This document shows, piece after piece, positions 46,213-55,962 of a stretch of 64,000 nt of DNA. Under the pieces are notes generated by a model, which ran no database searches, was not told the origin of the DNA, and worked only from the letters and a program-made list of their open reading frames with translations. The position numbers and the translations under genes are program-made. Numbering within the stretch: the stretch's first letter is position 1; the number at the start of each line of letters is the position of its first letter. The stretch spans positions 6,076,001 through 6,140,000 of the forward strand of contig OZ241882.1 in NCBI GenBank assembly GCA_965203255.1. The letters are read 5' to 3'. Origin of the DNA: JAPOUP01 sp965203255 (GTDB taxonomy: Bacteria; Pseudomonadota; Alphaproteobacteria; Rhodobacterales; Rhodobacteraceae).

Positions 46213-47637
46213 TTGTCCAAATCTGAAATTCCGTGGTCCAATGGTAACGAGGTGCTGTTGGCCACCCTCGAGGAAATCGGACTTCCTGAGCGCTTGGTAA
46301 GGTCAATGAAGAGGGACAATGTCCGGCTTGTTGGCGAACTGGTCCAACTGACCCAGCCTGAGGTTCTCAGTAAGCGCGGCCTTGGAATGAAGTCACTCCA
46401 ATTGGCCAAGGCAATTCTGGACAGACTTGGGCTTTCCATCGGAATGGTGCTGGATGGCTGGGACAGTGATCGCGCCAATGAAGCGAGAACCGAATTGGGC
46501 CAGGAGCTCCGGAAACTGCTTTTCAGCCAGACCGATGCGGAGTGGAGCGAACACGATTCGCTTGAGCGTGAACTCCATTCGCTCCTCCTCGAGACTTCAC
46601 AGGAGAGAAACGCCGAGATGCTCTCTCGCTTGTTCGGGTTCAATGAGAATGGGCCGCAGACCCTGGAGAGCACTGGTAAGCATTACGGCCTGACCAGGGA
46701 AAGAGTTCGCCAGATCGCTGCAAAGGCCGAGAGCAGGATTGCGTCCATCTGGCGTCCGACCAAGCACCTGTTCGCCGCCCGAGACCTCCTGAATTCGGGT
46801 CTTCTACGGCCATTTAGCGCATTGGAATTCTCTGAGGCGGCGAAAGAGGCTGGCATAACCAAAATCGCATTTCATGTGGACGGCGTGATAAAGGCGCTTG
46901 ATCTGATCGGGGTGCCAACCACTGTTGATCGCTTTCAGGTCAACGGCATCAAACTATATGGCAACAGTTCTGATCGAACGTCTCTCGATGCCCTGATAAA
47001 TCAGATCAGAAGGGACACTTCCGCACGTGGCTGTACGGACATTGCGCACTTGACTCGAACCTCTGACGGGATTGTTGGCGACTCGGACGAGGTTCGCAGG
47101 CTGCTGTCAAATTTCAAGGAAATCACGTGGCTTGATGAGGAAAGGACATGGCTGATGTCCACAGTTGTGCCCAGAAACAGGTTGGTCAACGTGACAAGTG
47201 GAATACTTTCGGTGATTCCGTCGTTGGACATGGAATCCCTCCGCAAGTCACTGCACCGTCCGAGGCGGATTGTATCTGTGCCGCCGAAGCCGGTCCTTGC
47301 CGCTTTCCTCGAAACCACTGGAATCGCAAAGGTAACCAACGGACGTGCTCTTGCACTCCCGGGTGCCGTCGAGGGAAGGTTGGGTCTGAACGACACAGCG
47401 TTTGTCAAAGCGTTCAGGGAACTTGGAAGCCCGGTGATTCGTGAGAAACTGGAGGAGTGCTGCGTTGGGCGCCTTGGAGTGAACGTGCGCAGCTTCTACG
47501 TGAATCTGAGCTATTCACCACTTGTCGTGAAGGTTGCGCCGGGCGTGTTTTCACTGCTTGGCAGCACGGTCGACCCGGATCAGGTTGAGCGACTGAAATC
47601 ACAGGTCAAGAGAAGCTGGTACAGAAAGGCTGAGTGA
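46213..47637 (+). CDS. Protein with HhH and sigma-70 region 4-like domains
   Basis: A 474-aa protein from the TTG at 46213. That start is supported by GGAGAGG seven bases upstream and by the promoter at 46136-46163, which rules out the longer frame from 45961. Residues about 14-75 resemble the C-terminal domain of RNA polymerase alpha: a helix-hairpin-helix with LVGELVQLTQPEVLSKRGLG and ILDRLGLSIGM. Residues about 140-180 resemble sigma region 4: MLSRLFGFNENGPQTLESTG, then KHYGLTRERVRQIAAKAESR. The C-terminal 300 residues look like tandem winged-helix units but I do not recognise them. It may be a transcription regulator or part of a defence or restriction system. It stands alone between soxG and sodB. 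Confidence 0.72.
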   Translation: MSKSEIPWSNGNEVLLATLEEIGLPERLVRSMKRDNVRLVGELVQLTQPEVLSKRGLGMKSLQLAKAILDRLGLSIGMVLDGWDSDRANEARTELGQELRKLLFSQTDAEWSEHDSLERELHSLLLETSQERNAEMLSRLFGFNENGPQTLESTGKHYGLTRERVRQIAAKAESRIASIWRPTKHLFAARDLLNSGLLRPFSALEFSEAAKEAGITKIAFHVDGVIKALDLIGVPTTVDRFQVNGIKLYGNSSDRTSLDALINQIRRDTSARGCTDIAHLTRTSDGIVGDSDEVRRLLSNFKEITWLDEERTWLMSTVVPRNRLVNVTSGILSVIPSLDMESLRKSLHRPRRIVSVPPKPVLAAFLETTGIAKVTNGRALALPGAVEGRLGLNDTAFVKAFRELGSPVIREKLEECCVGRLGVNVRSFYVNLSYSPLVVKVAPGVFSLLGSTVDPDQVERLKSQVKRSWYRKAE

Positions 47638-47808
47638 TTGGCCTAACGAGCAAGCCGTAAAATCCCAGACTGAGCACTGGTCGGCGGGATTGCCGCGACC
47701 GGCCGTGCCCAGGATTGTTCACGGCACCCCTATGGAGGTGCTTGACTGTAGTGTAGGATCCAAAGCAAATGCAGCGACAGGAAACCGCCCAAGAGAAGGA
47801 GCACCCTA

Positions 47809-48408
47809 ATGGCATTTGAATTACCTGACCTCCCCTATGCCCACGACGCGCTTGCCGAAAATGGAATGTCCCGCGAAACGCTGGAGTTTCATCACGACCT
47901 CCATCACAAGGCTTATGTCGATAACGGCAACAAGCTGATTGCAGAAACCGAGTGGGAAGACAGGAGCCTGGAAGAGATTGTTGTTGGAACCTATGCGAAG
48001 GGAGCCGTCGCGCAGAATGGGATCTTCAACAACATCAGCCAGCTATGGAACCACAACCAATTCTGGGAAATGATGGGACCTGGCAAGTCCTCAATGCCAT
48101 CCGAACTCGAATCCGCGCTCAATGAGAGCTTTGGTTCGGTCGACGCCTTCAAGGAACAGTTCACCGCAGCGGGTGTCGGTCAGTTTGGGTCTGGATGGTG
48201 CTGGCTTGTTAAGGATGGAGACGGTATGCTCAAGGTCACGAAGACTGAAAACGGCGTAAATCCGCTGTGTTTCGGTCAGACGGCATTGCTCGGATGTGAT
48301 GTTTGGGAGCATTCCTATTACATCGACTTCCGCAACAGGCGCCCGGCCTATCTTGCCAACTTTCTGGAAAACCTGGTAAATTGGGAGAACGTGTCTTCCA
48401 GACTTTGA
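47809..48408 (+). CDS. sodB: Superoxide dismutase [Fe]
   Basis: Cytoplasmic iron (or cambialistic) superoxide dismutase, 199 aa. Metal ligands are seen in ETLEFHHDLHHKAYV, in QLWNHNQFWEMM and in CDVWEHSYYIDFRNRRPAYL (Asp and His). GSGWCWLVKDGDG is conserved. The ribosome-binding site AGGAG lies ten bases before the ATG. Useful beside the H2O2-producing sarcosine oxidase, though no shared operon is evident. Confidence 0.95.
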   Translation: MAFELPDLPYAHDALAENGMSRETLEFHHDLHHKAYVDNGNKLIAETEWEDRSLEEIVVGTYAKGAVAQNGIFNNISQLWNHNQFWEMMGPGKSSMPSELESALNESFGSVDAFKEQFTAAGVGQFGSGWCWLVKDGDGMLKVTKTENGVNPLCFGQTALLGCDVWEHSYYIDFRNRRPAYLANFLENLVNWENVSSRL

Positions 48409-48430
48409 TTCCAACACGCGAGCGAAGCCA

Positions 48431-48454
48431 GATGCGCCGCCGCGTCGGCGCATC
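48431..48454 (+). terminator. Hairpin after sodB
   Basis: A perfect 9-bp inverted repeat GATGCGCCG...CGGCGCATC with a 6-base loop begins 22 bases after the sodB stop. It has no T-tract, so it may be a Rho-assisted terminator or an mRNA-stabilising stem rather than a classic intrinsic terminator. Confidence 0.45.
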
Positions 48455-48672
48455 CGGTGACTGGATTCGCGGCAACCGCTGCTTGGCAATGGCGCTGCCA
48501 GACCGGGTCTGGAATGACAGCTCAGGTTGACCCTGCAAAGTTGTGGTCCTGATCGGTTCTGTTTCGGCGGCTTAGGTGAGTTAGCCGACCCCCAGATTCC
48601 CATCCTGCACGCGCTGGTTTTCTCAGCCCGATGCATTTTCAGTCGGAAACGGAATGATATCGAGGCCAGTCC

Positions 48673-49617
48673 TTGACTGGTAGATTGGCTCGCGGAATCG
48701 CTGCAGCCTTGGCTGCAAATCTGATCTGGGGTCTGTCGCCTCTCTTTTACAAGGCGCTTGCACATGTGCCTACGCTAGAGGTGCTCTGCCATCGCACACT
48801 CTGGTCAGTTGCGTTCTTCGGGCTGGTATTGTTTGCCAGTGGGCGGCTGCACCAGCTTGGAGAGGCGCTTGGCAATCCACGCATGTTCGCGGCGGCGGCG
48901 TTCTCAGCCTTAATGATTGGCATCAACTGGTTTGTATTCATCTGGTCAATCCAGCAGGGCCGCGCGGTCGAAGCCAGCCTTGGATATTACATTTTCCCCT
49001 TGGTGTCGGTCGTATTCGGCATCGTGTTCTTTCGTGAGGGATTGGATGCGGCCCGATTGCTATCCTTTGGACTGGCCTTCTTCGCCGTCTGTGTACTGAC
49101 ATTGGGACTTGGAGCGATACAGTATATCTCGGTGATACTGGCAATCTCGTTTGCAGCCTACGTGGTTGCAAAGAAAAACGCGCTTGCCGGGCCGGTTGTC
49201 TCGGTAACTGCAGAGGTCGCGCTTCTGGCGCCCGCTGCGCTGCTCTGGCTCGCGGGCGTTCATTTCCTTGGATGGGCCGGCAACGGCTTGCGTGGTGACG
49301 GGGCATTCGGTCGCACTTTCGCTGACAGCATGTTGCTGGTGCTGTGCGGTCCCCTTACCGCCACGCCACTAATTCTGTTTTCGTTCGCGGCACAGCAGTT
49401 GAGACTCGCAACTGTTGGTCTGCTGCAATATGTGAATCCGACCCTGCAATTCCTGGTGGCGACGTTGGTATTCGCTGAACCTTTCACGCGTTGGCATGCA
49501 GTCGCTTTTCCGATGATTTGGTCTGCCCTCGCGATTTACTCACTGGCCGCGCTCAGCAAGGAGAGATCCTTGCGCAGCCCAGCGATCAAAGCCGGAACGG
49601 AATCCGAGATGGAATAG
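48673..49617 (+). CDS. rarD: RarD-type EamA permease
   Basis: Inner-membrane protein of the RarD family (two EamA repeats), 314 aa. It has about ten hydrophobic helices and the typical opening AAALAANLIWGLSPLFYKAL. The RarD motif IGINWFVFIWSIQQGRAVEASLGYYIFPL and the late LQYVNPTLQFLVATLVFAEPF support the family. The start is a TTG at 48673; a second TTG at 48685 is possible. The 3' end overlaps the 3' end of the convergent LOG-family gene by about 80 bp. The substrate is unknown. Confidence 0.88.
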   Translation: MTGRLARGIAAALAANLIWGLSPLFYKALAHVPTLEVLCHRTLWSVAFFGLVLFASGRLHQLGEALGNPRMFAAAAFSALMIGINWFVFIWSIQQGRAVEASLGYYIFPLVSVVFGIVFFREGLDAARLLSFGLAFFAVCVLTLGLGAIQYISVILAISFAAYVVAKKNALAGPVVSVTAEVALLAPAALLWLAGVHFLGWAGNGLRGDGAFGRTFADSMLLVLCGPLTATPLILFSFAAQQLRLATVGLLQYVNPTLQFLVATLVFAEPFTRWHAVAFPMIWSALAIYSLAALSKERSLRSPAIKAGTESEME

Positions 49618-50111
49618 TAATGCTGGAGTGATGAATCAGCAAATCCTTCGGTAATGACATGCTTAACAAGTTGAAAGAGCTTATCCCAGTATCCCTCTGT
49701 GTTAAGGACATGAATCGGTTTGTTGTGTAAGCCGAGCTGGCGCCAAGTCAGAACCTCGAAAAACTCGTCCAACGATCCGACTCCACCGGGCAGTACCACG
49801 ATCGCCTGGGAGTTCCGGAACATCAGCATCTTGCGTTCATGCATATCTTCAGTGACGATAAGTCTTCCCAAATCCGGCCGAATCAGTTCGCGGGTTGCCA
49901 AATGGGCCGGGATCACACCAAGAGTGTCGCCGTTGGCTTCCTGAGCCGCACCCGCGACAATTCCCATGAGTCCAACATCGCCAGCGCCGTAGACCAGACG
50001 CCACCCCTCGATGGCGAGCGCCTGCCCGAGCTGCTGGGCGTCATGCTCATATGCTGAAAGGGCACCGCTACGTGCGCCGCAGAAGACACAGACTGATTTT
50101 TGGTTGGCCAC
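49536..50111 (-). CDS. LOG-family protein (TIGR00730, Rossmann fold)
   Basis: 191-aa protein of the lysine decarboxylase-like LOG family; characterised members are nucleotide 5'-monophosphate phosphoribohydrolases. Seen: VCVFCGARSG, LVYGAGDVGLMGIVAGAA, MHERKMLMFRNSQAIVVLPG and GGVGSLDEFFEVLTWRQLG, the phosphate-binding PGGxGxxxE motif. The GTG at 50111 is chosen because AAGGA lies eight bases upstream; a longer frame from an ATG at 50156 is possible. It converges with and overlaps rarD, and is divergent from the LysM gene. Confidence 0.88.
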   Translation of the reverse strand: MANQKSVCVFCGARSGALSAYEHDAQQLGQALAIEGWRLVYGAGDVGLMGIVAGAAQEANGDTLGVIPAHLATRELIRPDLGRLIVTEDMHERKMLMFRNSQAIVVLPGGVGSLDEFFEVLTWRQLGLHNKPIHVLNTEGYWDKLFQLVKHVITEGFADSSLQHYYSISDSVPALIAGLRKDLSLLSAASE

Positions 50112-50241
50112 GGACGTGTTCCTTATCGGGAAATGCTTTTGACCCGTGTAAGGCATCCTGCTACATACGATCAATCGCTTAGGGCGCTCGACATACAACG
50201 GGCCATATAAGGCGAATCCTGAGCGGCAAGGGATATCATTC

Positions 50242-52251
50242 ATGATAAAATGGACTGAGTCGGAACGTAGACGCTCCGTGGTTCTGTTGGCGACCGCGTT
50301 GGTTTTGCTGGCCATATTGGCATGGTGGCTGTGGCGGCCCGAAACGTCCTTTGATGGTGAAGAGGACCTCACCGACCCGAACGCCACGACTGTAGAACCG
50401 GAGACTCCTGAAATCGCAACAGAGTCCATTCAGCCAAGACCGCCTGAATCCGGTGGCGAATCGCCAGTTCCTGTTGCGGAAGGCCCCGAACCTCCAACGA
50501 TAGACGTCGTCCGCGTGGACCATGACGGAAACTCGGTCGTCTCAGGTCGGGCGGAACCCGGCTCCACGGTGACCATACTGCTGGACGGTGATGAGGTTTC
50601 GCGAACCGAAGTGGGCCTTGACGGGAGTTTCGCGGTCATTCGGAAGTTTCCAATTGCTCAGTCGCAGCGTCTGGTCAGCCTGATGATGGAATTGGACGGG
50701 TATGAGCCAGTCGAGTCGGAGGCTGTCGTCATCATCGCGCCAAGCCTAACGGTCGGCTTAGCGGAAGGTGGTATCGAACGGGCCTCGTCGGAGGCGCTCG
50801 CTCTACCCCATACCGACACCGGAGACATTCCTGCGGACACCTCAGGGTCGGAACAGGTGGATTCTTCCGCGACTGTCTCGACTGGAACCGATTCCCAGCC
50901 CGATGAAAGGGAGGTATCCACCGACACCGAGGCATCGGATTTGGCTGAATTGGATGCGGCCGGGACAGGAAAGTCCGCTAGCAAATTGAACACGTGGGAT
51001 GAACCGGCACCCATTGGACGGCAGGGGGAATCCGGCTCAGAGGAGACTGCTCTGGCGCTAGGGAATGTTGATGGCCAGCTGATGGTCGAAAACAACACTC
51101 CTGAAGTGGTACAATTGCCGGAGCCCGAAGCTCTTGTGCCGAGTGATGCTGGCATTGACAGAATGGCGGCCGATGCATCGACCGAAACCACCTTGGCGCC
51201 CAGCGAAGGAGACGCAGAGTCGTTGTCGGAAAGGGATGTTTGGGAGTTGGCCGGTTTACCCATACCGGAAGGCGCTTTGGCAGATGGTGTTGGCAAAATA
51301 CAGGCAGAATCGTCTGATGCTGTGGCCGGAATTGAGTTGGAAGACGGTGAAAGAACCGACCGCTCTTTAGAGGCATCGAACCGGCAAATGCAAGATAACC
51401 TGCTTAAGGTCCCTACATCTGCCGACGATACGGAGGTGCCGGTAGGTCAAGGCCTATTGTTGAGCGAGTCGGTTTCTGCCGACGACACCTCCGTCCAAGA
51501 TTTTGGTAGATCGGACGACCTGGCACTCAAAGTAGATGATCCCAATCTCGGAAGTGACACAACAGCGTCATCCAAGCCGCGTCTGCCAAAGGTGGACAGT
51601 GATTCCGGCTCATTGGAATCTGGTGGGAATGGAGTTGCCTTGCCCGTTCCTGAGATTGACAAAGAGGGGCACGGTGAGGCCATTCAAGCGGGACTGGATC
51701 AAGCCTTGCCGACGGTTTTGCTTGCGGATAGAGGCGGTATCAGGGTTCTTCAGCCCGGAGGCGATGGATCACAGGGCGTCAACGAAATCACGATCGATGC
51801 GATCTCCTATGACGAAACCGGCGAAGTTCAAATCGGTGGTCGTGGGCGCGCTAGTCAGTTCGTCCGCATTTATCTTGACAATAGGTCAATCAAAACCGTC
51901 CGAATTGATGACGGCGGACAGTGGCGAACACCCCTTCCAGATGTTGAGAGCGGCGTCTTTGACCTGCGCGTCGATGAACTGGATTTGGAAGGGCAAGTCA
52001 CGTCGCGCATGGAAATCCCTTTCATGCGAGAGGACAGGGAAGTGTTTGAAGAGCTCCACAGCACTGCTTCCAGAGAGGGTAAGAACCGGATCAGGGTGAT
52101 CACGGTGCAGCGCGGCAACACCCTGTGGGGTATCGCTCGTGAGCGGTATGGCAAGGGAATTCTCTATGTCAGGGTCTTCGAGGCCAATCGCGCCCGTATC
52201 CGTGATCCGGATCTGATCTATCCTGGCCAGATATTTGCGATTCCGGGGTAG
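50242..52251 (+). CDS. Membrane-anchored LysM protein with Ig-like repeats
   Basis: 669-aa envelope protein. Residues about 13-33 form a single N-terminal membrane anchor (VVLLATALVLLAILAWWLW). An Ig-like module lies at about 95-150 (SGRAEPGSTVTILLDGDEVS). A long acidic, Ser/Asp/Glu-rich linker covers about 170-500. A second Ig-like module lies at about 520-600 (GGRGRASQFVRIYLDNRSIK), and a C-terminal LysM at about 618-669 (VQRGNTLWGIARERYGKGIL). It probably binds peptidoglycan while tethered to the inner membrane. The architecture resembles LysM proteins of many alphaproteobacteria. It is divergent from the LOG gene, with a 130 bp gap. Confidence 0.85.
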   Translation: MIKWTESERRRSVVLLATALVLLAILAWWLWRPETSFDGEEDLTDPNATTVEPETPEIATESIQPRPPESGGESPVPVAEGPEPPTIDVVRVDHDGNSVVSGRAEPGSTVTILLDGDEVSRTEVGLDGSFAVIRKFPIAQSQRLVSLMMELDGYEPVESEAVVIIAPSLTVGLAEGGIERASSEALALPHTDTGDIPADTSGSEQVDSSATVSTGTDSQPDEREVSTDTEASDLAELDAAGTGKSASKLNTWDEPAPIGRQGESGSEETALALGNVDGQLMVENNTPEVVQLPEPEALVPSDAGIDRMAADASTETTLAPSEGDAESLSERDVWELAGLPIPEGALADGVGKIQAESSDAVAGIELEDGERTDRSLEASNRQMQDNLLKVPTSADDTEVPVGQGLLLSESVSADDTSVQDFGRSDDLALKVDDPNLGSDTTASSKPRLPKVDSDSGSLESGGNGVALPVPEIDKEGHGEAIQAGLDQALPTVLLADRGGIRVLQPGGDGSQGVNEITIDAISYDETGEVQIGGRGRASQFVRIYLDNRSIKTVRIDDGGQWRTPLPDVESGVFDLRVDELDLEGQVTSRMEIPFMREDREVFEELHSTASREGKNRIRVITVQRGNTLWGIARERYGKGILYVRVFEANRARIRDPDLIYPGQIFAIPG

Positions 52252-52342
52252 GAGGGAATGTCCCGAGCAATCGCAACTGTCAACTCTGGTAATTTTGGCG
52301 ACTCGGGATTAGGTGAGGCTGCGGAGGCGTGAAAGGGACGCC

Positions 52343-54205
52343 ATGTCCGACTCTGCACAGAGCGCAGACGCACATATCAGAAGCGGATTGCGAACGATTC
52401 GACGCGTTGCGCCCTATCTATGGCCACGCGGACAGATCTGGCTGAAATGCCGCGTGATTCTGGCTCTGTTGGCATTGCTGCTTTCTAAGCTGATCGCGGT
52501 TGGTACACCCTTCTTCTTCAAGGCTGCAGTTGATGCCCTAGCGGGCGAAACACCTGAACCGACGATTATGCTGGCGATTGGAGCCGTTGGGCTGACAGTG
52601 GCCTACGGCTTTGCCAGGCTGATGACTGTAGGGTTCCAACAGCTACGCGATGTGTTCTTTGCCCGAGTTGGCCAGAGAGCGCTCCGGCAGCTCGCACTCG
52701 AGACGTTCAGGCACATACATCGGTTATCGATGCGATATCACATCACTCGAAAGACCGGTGGACTGTCGAGAATCATTGAGCGCGGCGTCAAGGGAGTTGA
52801 GTTTCTTCTCCGGTTCCTGCTGTTCGCGATTGGACCACTTGTACTTGAGCTAATGATGATCGGTGTCGTTCTCGCGGTGGTCTTTGACATTTGGTACCTT
52901 GCTGTCGTGGCCGCGACTATCACGCTGTATATTGTCTTTACGTTCAAGGTTACTGAGTGGCGTGTTCAGATCCGTAAAATCATGAACGATCAGGACACTG
53001 ACGCGAACCAGAAAGCGATCGACAGCCTGCTGAATTTTGAGACTGTCAAGTACTTCGGGGCGGAGAGGCGTGAGGCCGAACGCTACGACCTTGCCATGGC
53101 CGGTTATGAAGCGGCGGCACTTCGGACATCCTATTCGTTGGCATTCCTTAATTTTGGCCAGTCATTGCTGATCACCACAGGCCTGGTTTCGGTGATGGTC
53201 ATGGCTGCGGTGGGAGTTCAGCAGGGAGCGCTGACGGTTGGCGATTTCGTGATGGTAAACGCCTACATGATCCAGATCACCATGCCGCTGAACTTCCTCG
53301 GAACCGTTTATCGCGAAATCCGCCAGGCATTGGTGGACATGGGCGAGATGTTTGATCTTCTCGATCAGCCACCGGAAGTTTCGGATCGAGACGGTGCCGG
53401 TGATCTAAGGGTGACCGGAGGCGAAGTGAAACTCAGTGGTGTCGTATTTCGTTACGAGGATGCCCGGCCGATCCTTAAGGGTGTAAGCCTGACCGTCGAG
53501 GCGGGAAGGACTGTCGCGATCGTCGGATCTTCCGGTTCCGGAAAGTCCACAATCGGACGCCTCCTGTTCCGGTTCTATGATGTGACCGCCGGAAGCCTAA
53601 GCATCGACGGACAGGACATTCGAGATGTAACGCTGGAAAGCCTTCATGCGCAGGTCGGTGTGGTTCCTCAGGATACGGTGCTCTTCAACGATACGATCTA
53701 CTACAACATTGCCTACGGTCGCCCTGACGCCAGCCGTCAGGAAGTGGAGGAAGTGGCAAGAGCGGCCAAGATCCATGATTTCATCGCAGGGCTTCCGGAT
53801 GGCTACGACTCAGTGGTGGGCGAACGGGGTCTCAAGCTTTCCGGCGGTGAGAAGCAGCGGGTCGGGATTGCACGGACGCTTCTGAAGAATCCACCGATTC
53901 TGCTTCTGGACGAGGCGACAAGCGCACTTGACTCAGAGACTGAGGCGGAAATCCAGGACGAATTGAGGGCGATGGGCGAAGGACGCACGGTGATCACTAT
54001 CGCGCACCGGCTGTCAACCATCGTGCATGCGGATCTCATTGTGGTGCTTGAAAACGGCGTCATTGTCGAAAAGGGGAGCCACGAAGGTCTGTTGGCAGTT
54101 GGAGGCCGCTACGCGGCTCTGTGGCACGGGCAAGCGGCGGAGCAAGACGCCACTCGTCAGCCGCAGCTGGTGCATATGGGTGTCGCAGCGGCTGCCGGAG
54201 CCTGA
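52343..54205 (+). CDS. ABC transporter, ATM1/HMT1-type exporter
   Basis: Half-transporter with fused membrane and ATPase domains, 620 aa. Six membrane helices cover about residues 40-320, including the ATM1-type RDVFFARVGQRALRQLALET and MRYHITRKTGGLSRIIERG loops and NFETVKYFGAERREAERYD. The nucleotide-binding domain has Walker A VGSSGSGKST, the signature LSGGEKQRVGIARTLL and Walker B PILLLDEATSALD. The family exports glutathione-linked sulfur or metal compounds from the cytoplasm. The ATG at 52343 follows AAAGGGA. Confidence 0.92.
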   Translation: MSDSAQSADAHIRSGLRTIRRVAPYLWPRGQIWLKCRVILALLALLLSKLIAVGTPFFFKAAVDALAGETPEPTIMLAIGAVGLTVAYGFARLMTVGFQQLRDVFFARVGQRALRQLALETFRHIHRLSMRYHITRKTGGLSRIIERGVKGVEFLLRFLLFAIGPLVLELMMIGVVLAVVFDIWYLAVVAATITLYIVFTFKVTEWRVQIRKIMNDQDTDANQKAIDSLLNFETVKYFGAERREAERYDLAMAGYEAAALRTSYSLAFLNFGQSLLITTGLVSVMVMAAVGVQQGALTVGDFVMVNAYMIQITMPLNFLGTVYREIRQALVDMGEMFDLLDQPPEVSDRDGAGDLRVTGGEVKLSGVVFRYEDARPILKGVSLTVEAGRTVAIVGSSGSGKSTIGRLLFRFYDVTAGSLSIDGQDIRDVTLESLHAQVGVVPQDTVLFNDTIYYNIAYGRPDASRQEVEEVARAAKIHDFIAGLPDGYDSVVGERGLKLSGGEKQRVGIARTLLKNPPILLLDEATSALDSETEAEIQDELRAMGEGRTVITIAHRLSTIVHADLIVVLENGVIVEKGSHEGLLAVGGRYAALWHGQAAEQDATRQPQLVHMGVAAAAGA

Positions 54206-54744
54206 CCGTATTTGGTCAGTCCTATGGATGGAAATTGTGAAATTGAGAAGTCAAGACGCAGGTGGACGGTGTGACGACACGAGATTTCTTTCCATAAGGC
54301 CCTCCACAGCCCATTGATATTGAGGTATCCGGAGAAAACGCTTCGACCGGTGATTTCCCAACTTCTGTGTACCGTATTCCCTATTCTTCCCGGCGAAGGT
54401 TCAGTTTTCCGAAATCCACACGCCTGGAACAGGCGTACCGGTAGGCGGATCCGTAGCGACAAGGAGGGAGAATATCGAGGGGATAATGGCGGGACCGTCC
54501 ATGTCAGATGATGGATATGATCATTGGATCACGAAAGGGCAGCCGGGTCTCTGGCGTTCATCCTGTCCGAAGGGCTGGGACGCCACGGGCTGGCGACAGC
54601 CCGGACGCGTCGTCTGGGATGTTGGACGGGAACCCGGAACGAAAGGGAGTCCCTGTCAGGTCGAGTGACCCCACAATCACTGTACGCTCCGGCTTCCGGA
54701 GATGATTGACTTCACACGGCGTCACAGGGTCAGGCGGGAACTAA
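54206..54744. other. Intergenic region before IS630
   Basis: About 540 bp. Three overlapping frames of about 60 codons lie at 54486-54710; one begins after GAGGGGATA, but none resembles a known protein. Confidence 0.3.
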
Positions 54745-54876
54745 TACCAAACCAAATTAATAATGTACCCAGAACAAAGATCGGACATCATGCTGTGTGA
54801 CACGGCAATATTCTGCGTGTGACCGGTGCCGCCGTCCTGTATTCCGTGTCTGGGAAACAGGCGGAAGGAGAACGGC

Positions 54877-55941
54877 ATGCCAGCGAAAGCCATGGTCCGG
54901 CGCACCGGCCACACACCCGGTCAGTTACGGGAGCTGGCCCGGAAACACAGGTTCCGCGACTGCCGCCGCCGGATGCGCGCCATTGCCCTGGCCATGGAGG
55001 ACGGTCTGTCCAGGGCCGAGGTGGCCTCCGGCGCCGGCGTCGGCGCCCGGACGCTCCGCGACTGGATCGTCCGTTACAGCGCCGACGGTCTGGACGGCCT
55101 GCGGGACGCCGCCCGCCCGGGGGCGCCGCCGAAGCTGGAAAGCGGGCAGGCCGGGGAGGTCGCGTCGTGGCTGGAGGACGGGCCGGACCCCGACGCGGGC
55201 GGGCCGTCGCGCCGGGCCGTCGCCGACGTCCGGAAGCGGACCGCGGACAGCTTCGGGGTGGGGTGCGCGCTGGAGGGCGTGCGCCGGCTGGTGCGGAGGC
55301 TGGGCTTCCGGCACATGTCCCCGCGGCCCGTCCACCCGAGGGCGGACCCCGCCGCCCGGGAGGGATTCCGCAGGGATTCCAGCCGGCTGGCGCGTGAGGC
55401 GGTGCCCGACGGCGTGGCCCCGGAGGACGTGCCCGTGTACCTGCAGGACGGGGCGCGCGTCGGGCGGAAGGGGATGCTGCCGGGGGTCCGGGCGCGGAAA
55501 GGGACGCGCCCGCGCATCGTGCGGGACCACCGGTACGGACACCTGTACCTGTTCCCCTCCGCCTGCCCCGCCACCGGCGACGCGGTCGGGCATGTGTGCG
55601 GCAGGGCCAGCACCGCGGAGACGGACCGGCACCTCCGCGACATCGGGGAGCGGGTCCCCGCCGGAAAGCGCGCCCTGGTGGTCCTGGACGGGGCGGGCTG
55701 GCACCGGTCGGGGGACCTGGGGATACCGGACAGCGTCTCCCTGCTCCGGCTGCCGCCCTACAGCCCGGAACCGGACCCGGTGGAGACGGTGTTCCCCCTC
55801 CTGAAGCACCGGCGCCTCCCCAACCGGGTGTCCGGAAGCGCGGAGCATGTCAGGGAGGTGGTCGAGCATGTCTGGGACGCCTTCATCCGCCGGAAGGGCG
55901 AGGTCACGCGGATCACCACGAGGGAATGGGCGGTGCCGTGA
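54877..55941 (+). CDS. IS630-family transposase
   Basis: 354-aa transposase. Helix-turn-helix segments occur near the N-terminus (LSRAEVASGAGVGARTLRDW). The DDE residues are in VPVYLQDGARVGRKG (usually QDEARFG; the Glu after Asp is Gly here), RALVVLDGAGWH and LRLPPYSPEPDPVETVF. The ATG at 54877 has GGAAGGAG upstream. The gene itself is intact, but the element's right side has been split by IS30. Confidence 0.85.
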   Translation: MPAKAMVRRTGHTPGQLRELARKHRFRDCRRRMRAIALAMEDGLSRAEVASGAGVGARTLRDWIVRYSADGLDGLRDAARPGAPPKLESGQAGEVASWLEDGPDPDAGGPSRRAVADVRKRTADSFGVGCALEGVRRLVRRLGFRHMSPRPVHPRADPAAREGFRRDSSRLAREAVPDGVAPEDVPVYLQDGARVGRKGMLPGVRARKGTRPRIVRDHRYGHLYLFPSACPATGDAVGHVCGRASTAETDRHLRDIGERVPAGKRALVVLDGAGWHRSGDLGIPDSVSLLRLPPYSPEPDPVETVFPLLKHRRLPNRVSGSAEHVREVVEHVWDAFIRRKGEVTRITTREWAVP

Positions 55942-55962
55942 GATCCGGGGCGCCTGTCGGAG

